A stretch of DNA of 8,160 bases from an uncultured Collinsella sp. GTDB taxonomy: Bacteria; Actinomycetota; Coriobacteriia; Coriobacteriales; Coriobacteriaceae. Within the stretch, counting starts at the first letter, position 1. Each line of letters opens with the position of its first letter. The position numbers and the translations under genes were made by a program. The stretch spans positions 1-8,160 of the forward strand of contig CABUQY010000071.1 in the NCBI GenBank assembly GCA_902493915.1, written 5' to 3'. Below the pieces are notes generated by a model. It did no database searches, had not been told where the DNA came from, and saw only the letters and a program-made list of their open reading frames with translations. Shown here piece by piece: positions 1 through 5,993 of the stretch.

Positions 1-180
1 ACCCGCCGGCGTGAGCTGGTATTCCTCGTCCGGCGCCATCGCGTCGGGCTCTTCGGGCACCATATCGACAGCGCGCGGCTTTTTGCGAGCGCCCGAGACG
101 GCGGCATCGACCTCATCGACAACCGCCGCCTCGTCACCCAAGGGATCTAGATTGTTGTAATCGGTGGTGGAATCTGCCAT
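1..180 (-). CDS. N-terminal fragment of an unidentified protein, possibly an AarF/UbiB-type kinase
   Basis: Sixty codons are visible, starting with ATG at 178-180 (MADSTTDYNNLDPLGD...) and running off the left edge with no stop. The visible part is acidic, rich in Asp, Glu, Ala and Val, with one short basic patch (ARKKPRA). It looks disordered and contains no catalytic motif. The gene starts 8 bases after the stop of the phasin-like gene and lacks a good Shine-Dalgarno of its own (only GAGG inside the upstream gene, about 16 bases away), so translational coupling is likely. Phasin-like proteins of this kind often sit next to ABC1/AarF/UbiB kinases, so that is my guess for the missing part. 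The visible residues neither confirm nor exclude it. Confidence 0.6.
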   Translation of the reverse strand, partial: MADSTTDYNNLDPLGDEAAVVDEVDAAVSGARKKPRAVDMVPEEPDAMAPDEEYQLTPAG

Positions 181-188
181 CTGCGCTG

Positions 189-605
189 CTACTCGGCCTC
201 TTCGGTATCCTTCGCATCGTCGGGCTCAACGGACTCGACGGGCACCGAAGTCACGTTGTCCTCGACCGAATCGACGATGTCGCGCACATGGGCCAGGAAG
301 GCCGTGCGCTCGGGGGCGGTCATAACGCGGACGCGGGCAAGAATGAGCTCGTCGAGCACGCGCTGGGCCGCAGTCTCGCCCTGTATGCCCAAGCGCTCGG
401 TCAGATCGGAGATGGTGCCACCGGCCTGCTCGAACATGTCGGACACGCTGCGGGCGATATCGGGGGTGGCGGTGTCCTTGCGGACCTGCTCGCCCTTGGT
501 GTTAAGGTCGTCGAGGACCTTCTTGCCGCCTTCGACAGCAACGGCGGCAGCGCCAAAGCCCACGTTAATGGCGCCGTTAACAAGCTGATCGAGTTTCATA
601 ACCAT
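189..605 (-). CDS. Phasin-like small helical protein
   Basis: The product has 138 residues. I chose ATG at 603-605 because GGAG lies 6 bases upstream; the longer reading begins at a TTG at 615-617 that overlaps this ribosome site. Residues 9-25 are a Gly/Ala-rich, weakly hydrophobic helix (GAINVGFGAAAVAVEGG). A charged helix follows (KKVLDDLNTKGEQVRKD), then a helical stretch at 53-116, and an acidic tail (VEPDDAKDTEEAE). This layout matches phasin/PhaF-like proteins, which bind hydrophobic surfaces or polymer granules. No PHA synthase is in view, so a polyester-granule role is not supported; a membrane-associated partner role for the next gene is as likely. There is no signal peptide. It is probably the first gene of a short operon with the gene at 1-180. 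Confidence 0.8.
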   Translation of the reverse strand: MVMKLDQLVNGAINVGFGAAAVAVEGGKKVLDDLNTKGEQVRKDTATPDIARSVSDMFEQAGGTISDLTERLGIQGETAAQRVLDELILARVRVMTAPERTAFLAHVRDIVDSVEDNVTSVPVESVEPDDAKDTEEAE

Positions 606-640
606 GGTTGTCTCCAATCACAAACAACTGCATTGGCGTT

Positions 641-670
641 CTTGTACCCAAGATTGAGCGAATGACACAA
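641..670 (-). promoter_or_regulatory. Candidate promoter of the phasin-like gene
   Basis: On the minus strand a TTGTGT -35 (665-670) is followed after 18 bases by a TACAAG -10 (641-646). Transcription would start about 30 bases before the chosen ATG. The site lies just past the terminator of the preceding gene, as expected for a new unit. The hexamers match consensus at only 3 and 4 positions. Confidence 0.35.
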
Positions 671-684
671 AATCGTTTTATCGC

Positions 685-735
685 CAAAATAGAAATCGAG
701 CGGGGCAAAGCCTTTGACGGCGTTTGCCCCGCTCG
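685..735 (-). terminator. Rho-independent terminator of the C69 dipeptidase gene
   Basis: A perfect 13-bp GC-rich stem pairs 697-709 with 723-735. Its 13-base loop can itself pair GCC with GGC. Read on the minus strand, the stem is followed by ATTTCTATTTT. It starts about 20 bases after the stop codon of the dipeptidase gene. Confidence 0.85.
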
Positions 736-753
736 CTCATTGTAAGGTTGTCT

Positions 754-2277
754 TTACCTTACGTTGTCGTTCATCGCGAAGGAATTCTTCATGGCACAGC
801 TCGTAGTGTAGAGTACCTTGCCCAACAGGGCGTCGGTCTCCACGCGCACGAGCTCGGCAAAGGCCTCGTTGGCGCGGGCGAGCTCGGCAGGCACCTCGGC
901 CTCGGGCAGTGCGGCTACGACAGCGTCAACGTCGTGAATCTGCTTGTGGCCCATGCCGCCGACCTTCTCCTGATAATCCTCGACCGCGCGACCGCACTCA
1001 TGGAAGCGAACATCGGCCAAGGCACCGATCAGGCGATTTGCCCAATAGAAATTCTCGGACGTCACGCGAGCCTGCGTGTCGGCATAGTACTCGGGCATGG
1101 TCTCGACATTGGCGTACAGCGGCACGAGCGCGTTAAACGAGTTGGAGCCAAACGCCATCCACTGCACGGCGCGATACGCCGGCTGCGCATAGGGGCGCAG
1201 CTGCAGCACGGCAAGCTGGCTGTTGCGGTTGATGCCGATGGGACGATAGGCACCACGCGTGGCGGGCGTGCCCTTGCTGCCGTAGCAGTCGTACTCCGTG
1301 CCCTGGTAGTGGCTCGAAAGCACGTACTTGATGTCCTCGATGGTCACCTTGCGCTCGGGCACGCGGCTCCAGGGAATATCGTCGCTCTCGGGCGTGTAGT
1401 CGGCCTCGGGGCCATCCCACACGTCGCTGGGGTTGAGGCAGCGCTGCATGTACCAGGCGCGCGGCGTGTTGTAGACATGGTCGCTGTCGCTGTGCGAGCC
1501 AAAGGCCTCGCGCGGGTTAAAGACCACGGCCGGGCCGTCGCCATCGACGCCAAGCGTCAGGTCCAGATGCCACTCGGCCATCCAGGCGCGCAGGTCGGCG
1601 GAGCACATGTAGTCGGCCTGGGCGCCCTCAGCGTCATCCAGGTCAAAGCTGTCGATACCCAGTTGGTTGGGCATGGTCACATAGGCGTCGTCGGGCACGC
1701 GCTTGGCGATCCAGTGGTGGCCGCCGATGGTCTCGAGCCACCAGATCTCGTCCACATCACTAAAGGCGATGCCGTTGTTCTCGTAAGTGCCGTAGCGCTC
1801 GAGCAGGTCACCCAGGATACGAACACCGTCGCGGGCGGACTTGGCATACGGCAGCACCAGGGTCACCATGTCCTCCTCGCCCAGGCCGCCGGGCTGCGCC
1901 GGAACGTAGCCGTCCTCGCCCTCGTTGCCCTTAGCGGGCACGTAGTCGACGAGTGGATCGGCACCGCGAACACGCTCGTTGGTGGTAAGCGTCTCGGTTG
2001 CGGACATCCCGACGTTGAGCTCGTTGAATCCGGCCTCGGCCCAGATGCCGTGACCGGGGATAACGTCGGGGACGCTCGTGTAGCGCATGGGATTATCGGG
2101 CAGCTCGATCGTCAGGTGGCTCAGGACGCTCGTATAAACGCGCGGCTGCTCGTCGGGATGCACCACGCGCATGCGCTTGGGCTCAAATACTCCGTTGGAC
2201 GAATCCTCGTTGCGGGCGACCAGCGTCGAACCGTCATAGCTCGCGTTCTTACCAACCAAAATCGTTGTGCACGGCAT
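754..2277 (-). CDS. pepD: C69-family dipeptidase (PepD-type, N-terminal nucleophile)
   Basis: The protein has 507 residues, close to the usual length of bacterial C69 dipeptidases. It begins MPCTTILVGKNASYDGST, the family's hallmark start. Cys3 is the expected nucleophile once the first residues are removed, and the R22-N-E-D25 segment (ARNEDS) is the conserved pocket motif. Other family-like segments are GHGIWAEAGFNELNVGMSAT and WWLETIGGHHW. Known members are cytoplasmic Ntn hydrolases that cleave a broad range of dipeptides; no signal peptide is present here, so a peptide-catabolic role in the cytoplasm is likely. The start is fixed by AAGGAGG 6 bases upstream of ATG 2275-2277 and by the N-terminal Cys. 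It seems to be a single-gene unit: a hairpin terminator follows it and an inverted-repeat element lies upstream. A weak TACACT -10 occurs at 2314-2319 without a convincing -35. Exact substrate preference cannot be read. Confidence 0.93.
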   Translation of the reverse strand: MPCTTILVGKNASYDGSTLVARNEDSSNGVFEPKRMRVVHPDEQPRVYTSVLSHLTIELPDNPMRYTSVPDVIPGHGIWAEAGFNELNVGMSATETLTTNERVRGADPLVDYVPAKGNEGEDGYVPAQPGGLGEEDMVTLVLPYAKSARDGVRILGDLLERYGTYENNGIAFSDVDEIWWLETIGGHHWIAKRVPDDAYVTMPNQLGIDSFDLDDAEGAQADYMCSADLRAWMAEWHLDLTLGVDGDGPAVVFNPREAFGSHSDSDHVYNTPRAWYMQRCLNPSDVWDGPEADYTPESDDIPWSRVPERKVTIEDIKYVLSSHYQGTEYDCYGSKGTPATRGAYRPIGINRNSQLAVLQLRPYAQPAYRAVQWMAFGSNSFNALVPLYANVETMPEYYADTQARVTSENFYWANRLIGALADVRFHECGRAVEDYQEKVGGMGHKQIHDVDAVVAALPEAEVPAELARANEAFAELVRVETDALLGKVLYTTSCAMKNSFAMNDNVR

Positions 2278-2364
2278 GCGTATCCTCCTTGAGCGAAGAA
2301 ATCAAACGGTAACAGTGTATCGCTTCGACGCAAAAAGGGCGAAACCGCGGCCCCGGCAACCCTT

Positions 2365-2395
2365 GTGGTCAAAAAATGCCAAATATGAGTACTGT
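2365..2395 (+). repeat. Left terminal inverted repeat (31 bp)
   Basis: The sequence starts GTGGTCAAAAAATGCC and ends GAGTACTGT. It pairs perfectly with 2564-2594. Identity stops sharply on both sides: the outside bases differ (CCTT versus CCCC when aligned), as do the two bases just inside (CA versus TG). Confidence 0.9.
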
Positions 2396-2494
2396 CACCA
2401 ATTTAGTAGCAGCAAATTCCATCGTCCAGGGCGCCAGAAGTCCCCACTTGTCCAAAAGTTGAACAAAGTAATTCCACATGGGTTCAATAAAGGA

Positions 2495-2529
2495 GACTCC
2501 CTAATGATATTCACTATCATTAGGGAGTC
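2495..2529. repeat. Perfect 15-bp hairpin inside the inverted-repeat element
   Basis: GACTCCCTAATGATA at 2495-2509 pairs with its exact reverse complement at 2515-2529 around the 5-base loop TTCAC. There is no T-run beyond either arm, so it is not a typical intrinsic terminator. It could still slow transcription from folD, or be a subterminal structure of the element. Confidence 0.85.
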
Positions 2530-2563
2530 AAAACTACCTCAAAGATATGTAACCAACGAGGCA

Positions 2564-2594
2564 ACAGTACTCATATTTGGCATTTTTTGACCAC
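2564..2594 (-). repeat. Right terminal inverted repeat (31 bp)
   Basis: This is the exact reverse complement of 2365-2395. It ends 38 bases from the folD stop codon, so folD transcripts would run through it unless they end in the short gap before it. Confidence 0.9.
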
Positions 2595-2632
2595 GGGGTA
2601 TCTAACCAACCCCCTAAACGTCCTCCAAACGC

Positions 2633-3487
2633 CTATTTCACCGCGCGTTCGGCCGCCTCGATCACGTGCTTGGCGAGAATCGCCGTCGTCACGGCGCCCA
2701 CGCCACCCGGGACGGGCGTGATTGCGCCAACAATCGGCTCCGCGGCATCAAAATCGACGTCGCCCACCAACTTGCCGGCGGCCTCATCCCAGTTAATGCC
2801 CACATCGATGACCGTCTGGCCCTCACGGACCGCATCCGCGCCAATCGTACGCGCGCGTCCAACCGCGGCAACGACAATATCGGCAGCACGGCACTCGGCA
2901 GCAAGGTCGCGCGTGTGCGTGTGGCACGTCGTCACGGTAGCATTGCGCGCCGTAAGCATGGCGGCAACAGGACGGCCAATTACCAGCGAGCGACCGACAA
3001 CGGCAACCTTGGCACCGTCCAGCTCAACGCCATAGTGATCCAGAATCGCCAGAACGGCTTCGGCCGTGCAAGGGGCAAAACCCTCACCGCGGCCCGAAAG
3101 CGTCGTAAGCAGCGAAGCCGGCGTCATCGAGTCAACGTCCTTGGCGGGATCGAGCTCCGCGGCAACGGCGTCCTCGTCAAGGCCGGCGGGCAGCGGACGG
3201 AACAGCAGGCAGCCATGAACAGCCGAATCGGCATTGATGTCCCCAATCGCCGCCAACAACTCGTCCTGCGAAACATCGGCAGGAAGCAAAACGCGGCGAG
3301 CTTTAATGCCCACCTTTTCGCAGCGCTTGAGGGCGCCACGCTCGTAGGACAGGTCGTCCTCGCGCTCGCCCACACGCACGATAGCAAGCGTCGGAACAAC
3401 GCCCTGTTCGCGCAGGGCGGTGCAGCGGGCAGCGAGTTCCTCAGTCAACGCACGGGCGACGGGAGCACCCTTTAGCAGATCAGCCAT
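2633..3487 (-). CDS. folD: FolD-family methylenetetrahydrofolate dehydrogenase (non-canonical cyclohydrolase site)
   Basis: The product has 284 residues, the normal FolD length. The family reaction is NAD(P)-dependent oxidation of 5,10-methylene-THF to methenyl-THF, and usually hydrolysis of that to 10-formyl-THF, in the cytoplasm. Visible landmarks are Y48 in the SYERGALKRC segment, KDVD at 116-119, the dinucleotide-binding G-R-S-L-V-I-G-R-P at 165-173, VIDVGIN, GDVDF and ITPVPGGVG at 256-264. The catalytic Lys four residues after the Tyr in human and E. coli enzymes is Ala52 here, and the conserved Gln of LVQLP is Phe96 (LLFRP); the catalytic Asp is kept (D119). From memory, Lachnospiraceae and related anaerobes carry similar sequences, so this is probably a clade rather than a broken gene. 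The start is ATG 3485-3487 with GAGGGG upstream; a longer in-frame reading runs back into fchA and is unlikely. It follows fchA with 2 bases between. Confidence 0.93.
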   Translation of the reverse strand: MADLLKGAPVARALTEELAARCTALREQGVVPTLAIVRVGEREDDLSYERGALKRCEKVGIKARRVLLPADVSQDELLAAIGDINADSAVHGCLLFRPLPAGLDEDAVAAELDPAKDVDSMTPASLLTTLSGRGEGFAPCTAEAVLAILDHYGVELDGAKVAVVGRSLVIGRPVAAMLTARNATVTTCHTHTRDLAAECRAADIVVAAVGRARTIGADAVREGQTVIDVGINWDEAAGKLVGDVDFDAAEPIVGAITPVPGGVGAVTTAILAKHVIEAAERAVK

Positions 3488-3489
3488 GG

Positions 3490-4122
3490 CTATCCCCTCT
3501 TCCTTGCAGCGTCGGCGGCGCGACGCGCCAGCGCATCGGCACGCGGCAGCCATGTATCGAGCAGTTCATCGCACGCCGCCTCGAGCTCCTCGGCGCGGGC
3601 GCGATCCTTCATGGACGTGGTATTGGCAAAGAGCGTCAGGCTCGCACCCTGCATGGCGGCGCGGCAGAAAACGGCACCGCACGCCACGTCGGACAGCAGC
3701 TGGCGCGAACCCTTATCGGCCATGTCCTCGAGCAGCGCCAGCGCACGACCGCACGCATCCATAATGCGGTACGGCGGCATGGCGGCCACGTGCAGCGCAT
3801 CTTGAATCGCAGCGGTTCGAGCCGGGTCATCGCGCGGAATACCGTATGCGGCAGACACCTGCCCGTAGGCACGGACATCCTCGGCAACCAAGTCTACAAG
3901 CTCCTGCGCCAACTCATCCGCCTGGGCAAACGCGCGCGTCAGGTCATCCGCACGATCAGCAAGCGCGGGATTGGTCGCACCGTAGCGGGCAACCATTCCG
4001 CACAGCGAGGCGCCCAGCGCGCCCACAAAGGCGCTCGCGCTGCCGCCACCGGGAACGGGCTCGCGCGCAGCCAGCGCCTCAGCAAAACCGCGACAGGTTT
4101 TATCCATCATCTCTTGGCTCAT
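3490..4122 (-). CDS. fchA: FchA/FTCD_C-family methenyl-THF cyclohydrolase or cyclodeaminase
   Basis: The protein has about 210 residues and is all-helical. The family signature PVPGGGSASA is at 22-31, followed by a helical Ala/Leu-rich body, the typical size and look of FTCD_C domain proteins. Stand-alone members act as formimidoyl-THF cyclodeaminase or methenyl-THF cyclohydrolase. No formiminotransferase domain or histidine-degradation gene is nearby, and folD is directly downstream, so cyclohydrolase in one-carbon metabolism is the better guess. Two ATG codons compete: 4120-4122 has GAAGG 9 bases upstream, while 4126-4128 has it only 3 bases away. I prefer the former; the difference is two residues. 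The stop is 2 bases before the folD start, so the two are co-transcribed and probably translationally coupled. Confidence 0.9.
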   Translation of the reverse strand: MSQEMMDKTCRGFAEALAAREPVPGGGSASAFVGALGASLCGMVARYGATNPALADRADDLTRAFAQADELAQELVDLVAEDVRAYGQVSAAYGIPRDDPARTAAIQDALHVAAMPPYRIMDACGRALALLEDMADKGSRQLLSDVACGAVFCRAAMQGASLTLFANTTSMKDRARAEELEAACDELLDTWLPRADALARRAADAARKRG

Positions 4123-4199
4123 ACGCATGCACCTTCAAGTCATATACATCAGTCGTGTGGCAACCGCCTGCCGACCGTATCGATCACATAATGGTGCTA

Positions 4200-4228
4200 A
4201 GTCTAGCCCATAAGCACACAAGCGTCAG
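4200..4228 (-). promoter_or_regulatory. Candidate promoter of the fchA-folD operon
   Basis: On the minus strand CTGACG (4223-4228) is followed after 17 bases by TAGACT (4200-4205), each matching consensus at 4 of 6 positions. The leader would be about 70 bases. I looked for a tetrahydrofolate riboswitch in it and do not see one, only a 4-bp GGCA/TGCC hairpin. Confidence 0.35.
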
Positions 4229-4283
4229 CGTACCTGGCCATCGCGGATTTCTATGGCACGCGATAGGCGGCGGCAACGCAAAC

Positions 4284-4299
4284 ATGGGACACATGGCCC
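4284..4299 (+). repeat. 16-base upstream motif, copy 1
   Basis: ATGGGACACATGGCCC lies 214 bases before the start codon of lipoprotein 1 and about 40 bases before a TATAAG hexamer. An identical copy precedes lipoprotein 2. It could be an operator, or a remnant of the duplication that produced the gene pair. Confidence 0.7.
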
Positions 4300-4497
4300 G
4301 CCTTTCGAGACTCCCTGGCAGCACAAACCGGGGCATATCTATAAGTAAGGAGCCCGTTGGGGCACGGCTGCGCAACGGCCGCAAACCACGAACGGAGGTA
4401 TTAACTCACCCGCACAAAGACATCCGCCGCAAACGGAAACAACGCCCCAACAGCATGCAGTGCCGTGATGTCATCAACAGACAAGGAGGGCGCCACC

Positions 4498-5100
4498 ATG
4501 AAGAAAAAGACCCTATCGATCCTTTCCCTTTGCATCGCCCTCTTTGCCGCGCTCGTCCTCCTGGGCTGCGGCGGGAGCGCTTCGAGCGGAGGCGGAGGCA
4601 GCGCCGCCAAGAGCGGGGGCAAGGAAAAGGCCCCCGTCGCCAAAAAGACCGACTTTATCTGGTTTAAGGTCGAGATGCCCGAGGGCGTTGGCGTAAGTGA
4701 CTCCGCCGGCAAGAACGCCGACAGAGTCCAGCTCACCTTCCCCGAGAACGAAAACACCACGGTCGACCGCTTTATCCCCGTTTGGGAAGAGAAGATGACG
4801 GCAGAAGAGGCTCTTGCCGATGAAGGTCGAAAGAGCAGCATGTTCCAGTGGGAAGTTGGCGACCCCGTCGAGTACAACGGCAGGACATGGCTCACCGGAA
4901 CGTGCAAGGACAACCGCGGCACCCATACCTATCTCTTTACCGACGTTGAGCCGGGAAGCGTCTGCGTTCTCATCGCAAACTTCGATCAACACGAGAAAGA
5001 AGCCGAAGCACTTCTCAACTCCATCGAGTTCCCCGATGACATGAAGGCAGCCGTGAGTGAGGCACGCGACGTCGAGATTTCGAGCATCGAGATCAAGTAG
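4498..5100 (+). CDS. Lipoprotein of unknown function, paralog 1
   Basis: The precursor has 200 residues. A KKK n-region and hydrophobic helix end in the lipobox LLGC with Cys24 as lipidation site, so the protein should be anchored on the outer face of the cytoplasmic membrane. A Gly/Ser/Lys-rich flexible linker (25-50) leads to one domain of about 150 residues. Blocks shared with the next gene are TDFIWFKVE (51-59), DRFIPV (90-95), DPVEYNGRTW (122-131), FTDVEPGSVCV (147-157) and the final IEIK. The mature part has Cys136 and Cys156, absent from the paralog, which might form a disulfide. The pattern of strands ending in a helix and SIEF resembles small PsbP/Mog1-like sensor or binding domains, but this is only an impression. 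ATG 4498-4500 is chosen for AAGGAGGG 8 bases upstream and the signal peptide; an in-frame ATG at 4465 would add residues before the signal. Confidence 0.88.
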   Translation: MKKKTLSILSLCIALFAALVLLGCGGSASSGGGGSAAKSGGKEKAPVAKKTDFIWFKVEMPEGVGVSDSAGKNADRVQLTFPENENTTVDRFIPVWEEKMTAEEALADEGRKSSMFQWEVGDPVEYNGRTWLTGTCKDNRGTHTYLFTDVEPGSVCVLIANFDQHEKEAEALLNSIEFPDDMKAAVSEARDVEISSIEIK

Positions 5101-5119
5101 CAAGGGTCCAAGCACGCCC

Positions 5120-5149
5120 GTGCACGCGCTCCATTAAAAGCGCGGGCAC
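5120..5149 (+). repeat. Imperfect hairpin downstream of lipoprotein 1
   Basis: GTGCACGCGCT (5120-5130) pairs with AGCGCGGGCAC (5139-5149) at 10 of 11 positions around the 8-base loop CCATTAAA. It lies between the stop codon and the main terminator. There is no T-run after it, so it may protect the 3' end or act as a first pause. Confidence 0.65.
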
Positions 5150-5157
5150 CCAACCCC

Positions 5158-5192
5158 GGGGAGGGTCGGCAGCATCGACCCTCCCCTCTTTT
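5158..5192 (+). terminator. Rho-independent terminator after lipoprotein 1
   Basis: A perfect 11-bp stem (GGGGAGGGTCG 5158-5168 with 5176-5186) and 7-base loop are followed by TCTTTT. It lies about 60 bases past the stop codon, so the two lipoprotein genes probably form separate transcripts. Confidence 0.9.
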
Positions 5193-5238
5193 GCACCCGC
5201 ACATATTGCCACTTAACGGCGCAAATCCGGCCCCCAGA

Positions 5239-5254
5239 ATGGGACACATGGCCC
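5239..5254 (+). repeat. 16-base upstream motif, copy 2
   Basis: ATGGGACACATGGCCC, identical to 4284-4299, lies 91 bases before the start of lipoprotein 2 and 22 bases before a TACAGT -10-like hexamer (5277-5282). Sequence on either side of the two copies is not clearly alike, which favours a conserved site over an unselected duplication remnant. Confidence 0.7.
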
Positions 5255-5329
5255 ACCCGAACGAGCCGCTCGCGCGTACAGTAAAGGCAGGTAATCCATA
5301 GGCGGTTACAGATCGAGGAGGACACGACC

Positions 5330-5923
5330 ATGAAAAAGAAGGCCTTTGCGATTCTCACCCTCTGTTTGAGTCTCTTTGCCGCAGTTGCCCTGGTAGGCTG
5401 CGGTGGAAGCGGCGGCACTGCCGGCAGTGGCGGTGGCGGCGGAGCGGAAAAGCCAGCCGTGGATATGAGGACCGATTTCATCTGGTTTAAGGTCGAGGTC
5501 CCCGAGGGCGTCGAGATCACCGACGTCGCCGGCGATACCGCCGACAGGGCCCAGTTTAAGTTCACCGAGAGCGAGCACGCCAGCGACCGCTTCATCCCCG
5601 TCTTTGACTCCGACAAGAACGCTGACGAGCTGTTCGACTACGAGGCCAAATGGAAGGCCAACTCTGGGTGGACTGAGAGCGACCCCGTCAAGTACAACGG
5701 CAAGACCTGGCGCAGCGCCTACTTCACGCACTCGGGCGGCGTGACGACCGAGTACTTCACCGACGTTGACGGTGGCAGCGTGTATGTGCGCATCGACAAC
5801 GTCGAGGAGCACAAGGACGCCGTCGAGACCATGATGAAGTCTCTGGAGTTTGCCGACGACATCGCCGAGGCCAAGACCGAGGCCATGGACGTCATGCTCG
5901 ATGATATCGAGATCAAGCGCTAA
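5330..5923 (+). CDS. Lipoprotein of unknown function, paralog 2
   Basis: The precursor has 197 residues and the same plan as its neighbour: KKK n-region, hydrophobic helix, lipobox LVGC with Cys24, a Gly-rich linker (25-40), then one domain. Matching blocks are TDFIWFKVE (48-56), DRFIPV (86-91), DPVKYNGKTW (118-127), FTDVDGGSVYV (143-153), SLEF (171-174) and IEIK near the end. Outside these blocks the two differ widely, so the duplication is not recent. It lacks the two mature-region cysteines of paralog 1; Tyr152 stands where Cys156 would be. The mature domain is strongly acidic. ATG 5330-5332 follows GAGGAGG by 8 bases. It has its own upstream region and terminator, so it can be expressed independently. 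I recognise no named family; an envelope sensing or binding role is inference only. Confidence 0.88.
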   Translation: MKKKAFAILTLCLSLFAAVALVGCGGSGGTAGSGGGGGAEKPAVDMRTDFIWFKVEVPEGVEITDVAGDTADRAQFKFTESEHASDRFIPVFDSDKNADELFDYEAKWKANSGWTESDPVKYNGKTWRSAYFTHSGGVTTEYFTDVDGGSVYVRIDNVEEHKDAVETMMKSLEFADDIAEAKTEAMDVMLDDIEIKR

Positions 5924-5993
5924 ACGACTGGCGAGCGCAGCGGGAAACACGGGCACAGTGCAAACAAGCGACGATGCCCCAGCGCTTCGCACC

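Larger units (their letters stand above)
2365..2594. mobile_element. MITE-like 230-bp element with 31-bp perfect terminal inverted repeats
   Basis: The segment at 2365-2395 (beginning GTGGTCAAAAAATGCC) is the exact reverse complement of 2564-2594, 31 of 31 bases. The enclosed DNA is clearly more AT-rich than the genes on either side and has no credible coding sequence. It contains a second perfect palindrome in its right half. The size, terminal repeats and lack of coding capacity are those of a miniature inverted-repeat transposable element. I see no clear target-site duplication: the flanks are CAACCCTT on the left and GGGGTATC on the right. It lies downstream of folD (stop at 2633-2635) and 87 bases upstream of the dipeptidase start. 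An alternative is two copies of a shorter genomic repeat in opposite orientation. Confidence 0.6.
4129..4497. other. Divergent intergenic region between fchA and lipoprotein 1
   Basis: This 369-base region separates the minus-strand folate operon from the plus-strand lipoproteins and should hold both promoters. Toward the lipoprotein there is a TATAAG -10-like hexamer at 4340-4345 without a good -35. Past it lie a small hairpin (CCGTTG 4354-4359 with CAACGG 4373-4378) and a GGAGG at 4394-4398 with no ATG or GTG at usable distance. If the -10 is right, lipoprotein 1 has a leader of about 150 bases. The 16-base motif at 4284-4299 recurs upstream of lipoprotein 2. Confidence 0.5.

Noticed and set aside
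724..2292. Long plus-strand open frame of 522 codons opposite the dipeptidase
   Set aside because: The minus-strand frame encodes a clear C69 protein with an N-terminal nucleophile motif and strong ribosome site. The opposite frame is a GC-bias shadow rich in Gly, Val, Ala and His.
2267..2590. Plus-strand 107-codon open frame across the inverted-repeat element
   Set aside because: It starts inside the dipeptidase gene on the opposite strand, has no ribosome site, and its length reflects few stops by chance. The translation has no recognisable composition or motif.
2365..2594. TTGACC in both terminal repeats as outward-facing -35 elements
   Set aside because: No -10-like hexamer stands 16-18 bases beyond either copy, so a promoter created by the insertion is not supported.
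2633..3553. Longer folD reading with 22 additional N-terminal residues
   Set aside because: The extension is Arg/Cys-rich, overlaps fchA coding sequence and bypasses a good ribosome site directly before the MADLLKG start.
4123..4195. Tetrahydrofolate riboswitch in the fchA leader
   Set aside because: The leader has only a short 4-bp hairpin and none of the conserved core that I would expect for that riboswitch class.
4394..4398. GGAGG as ribosome site of a leader peptide before lipoprotein 1
   Set aside because: No ATG, GTG or TTG lies at a usable distance; only a rare ATT start would fit, with too short a spacing.
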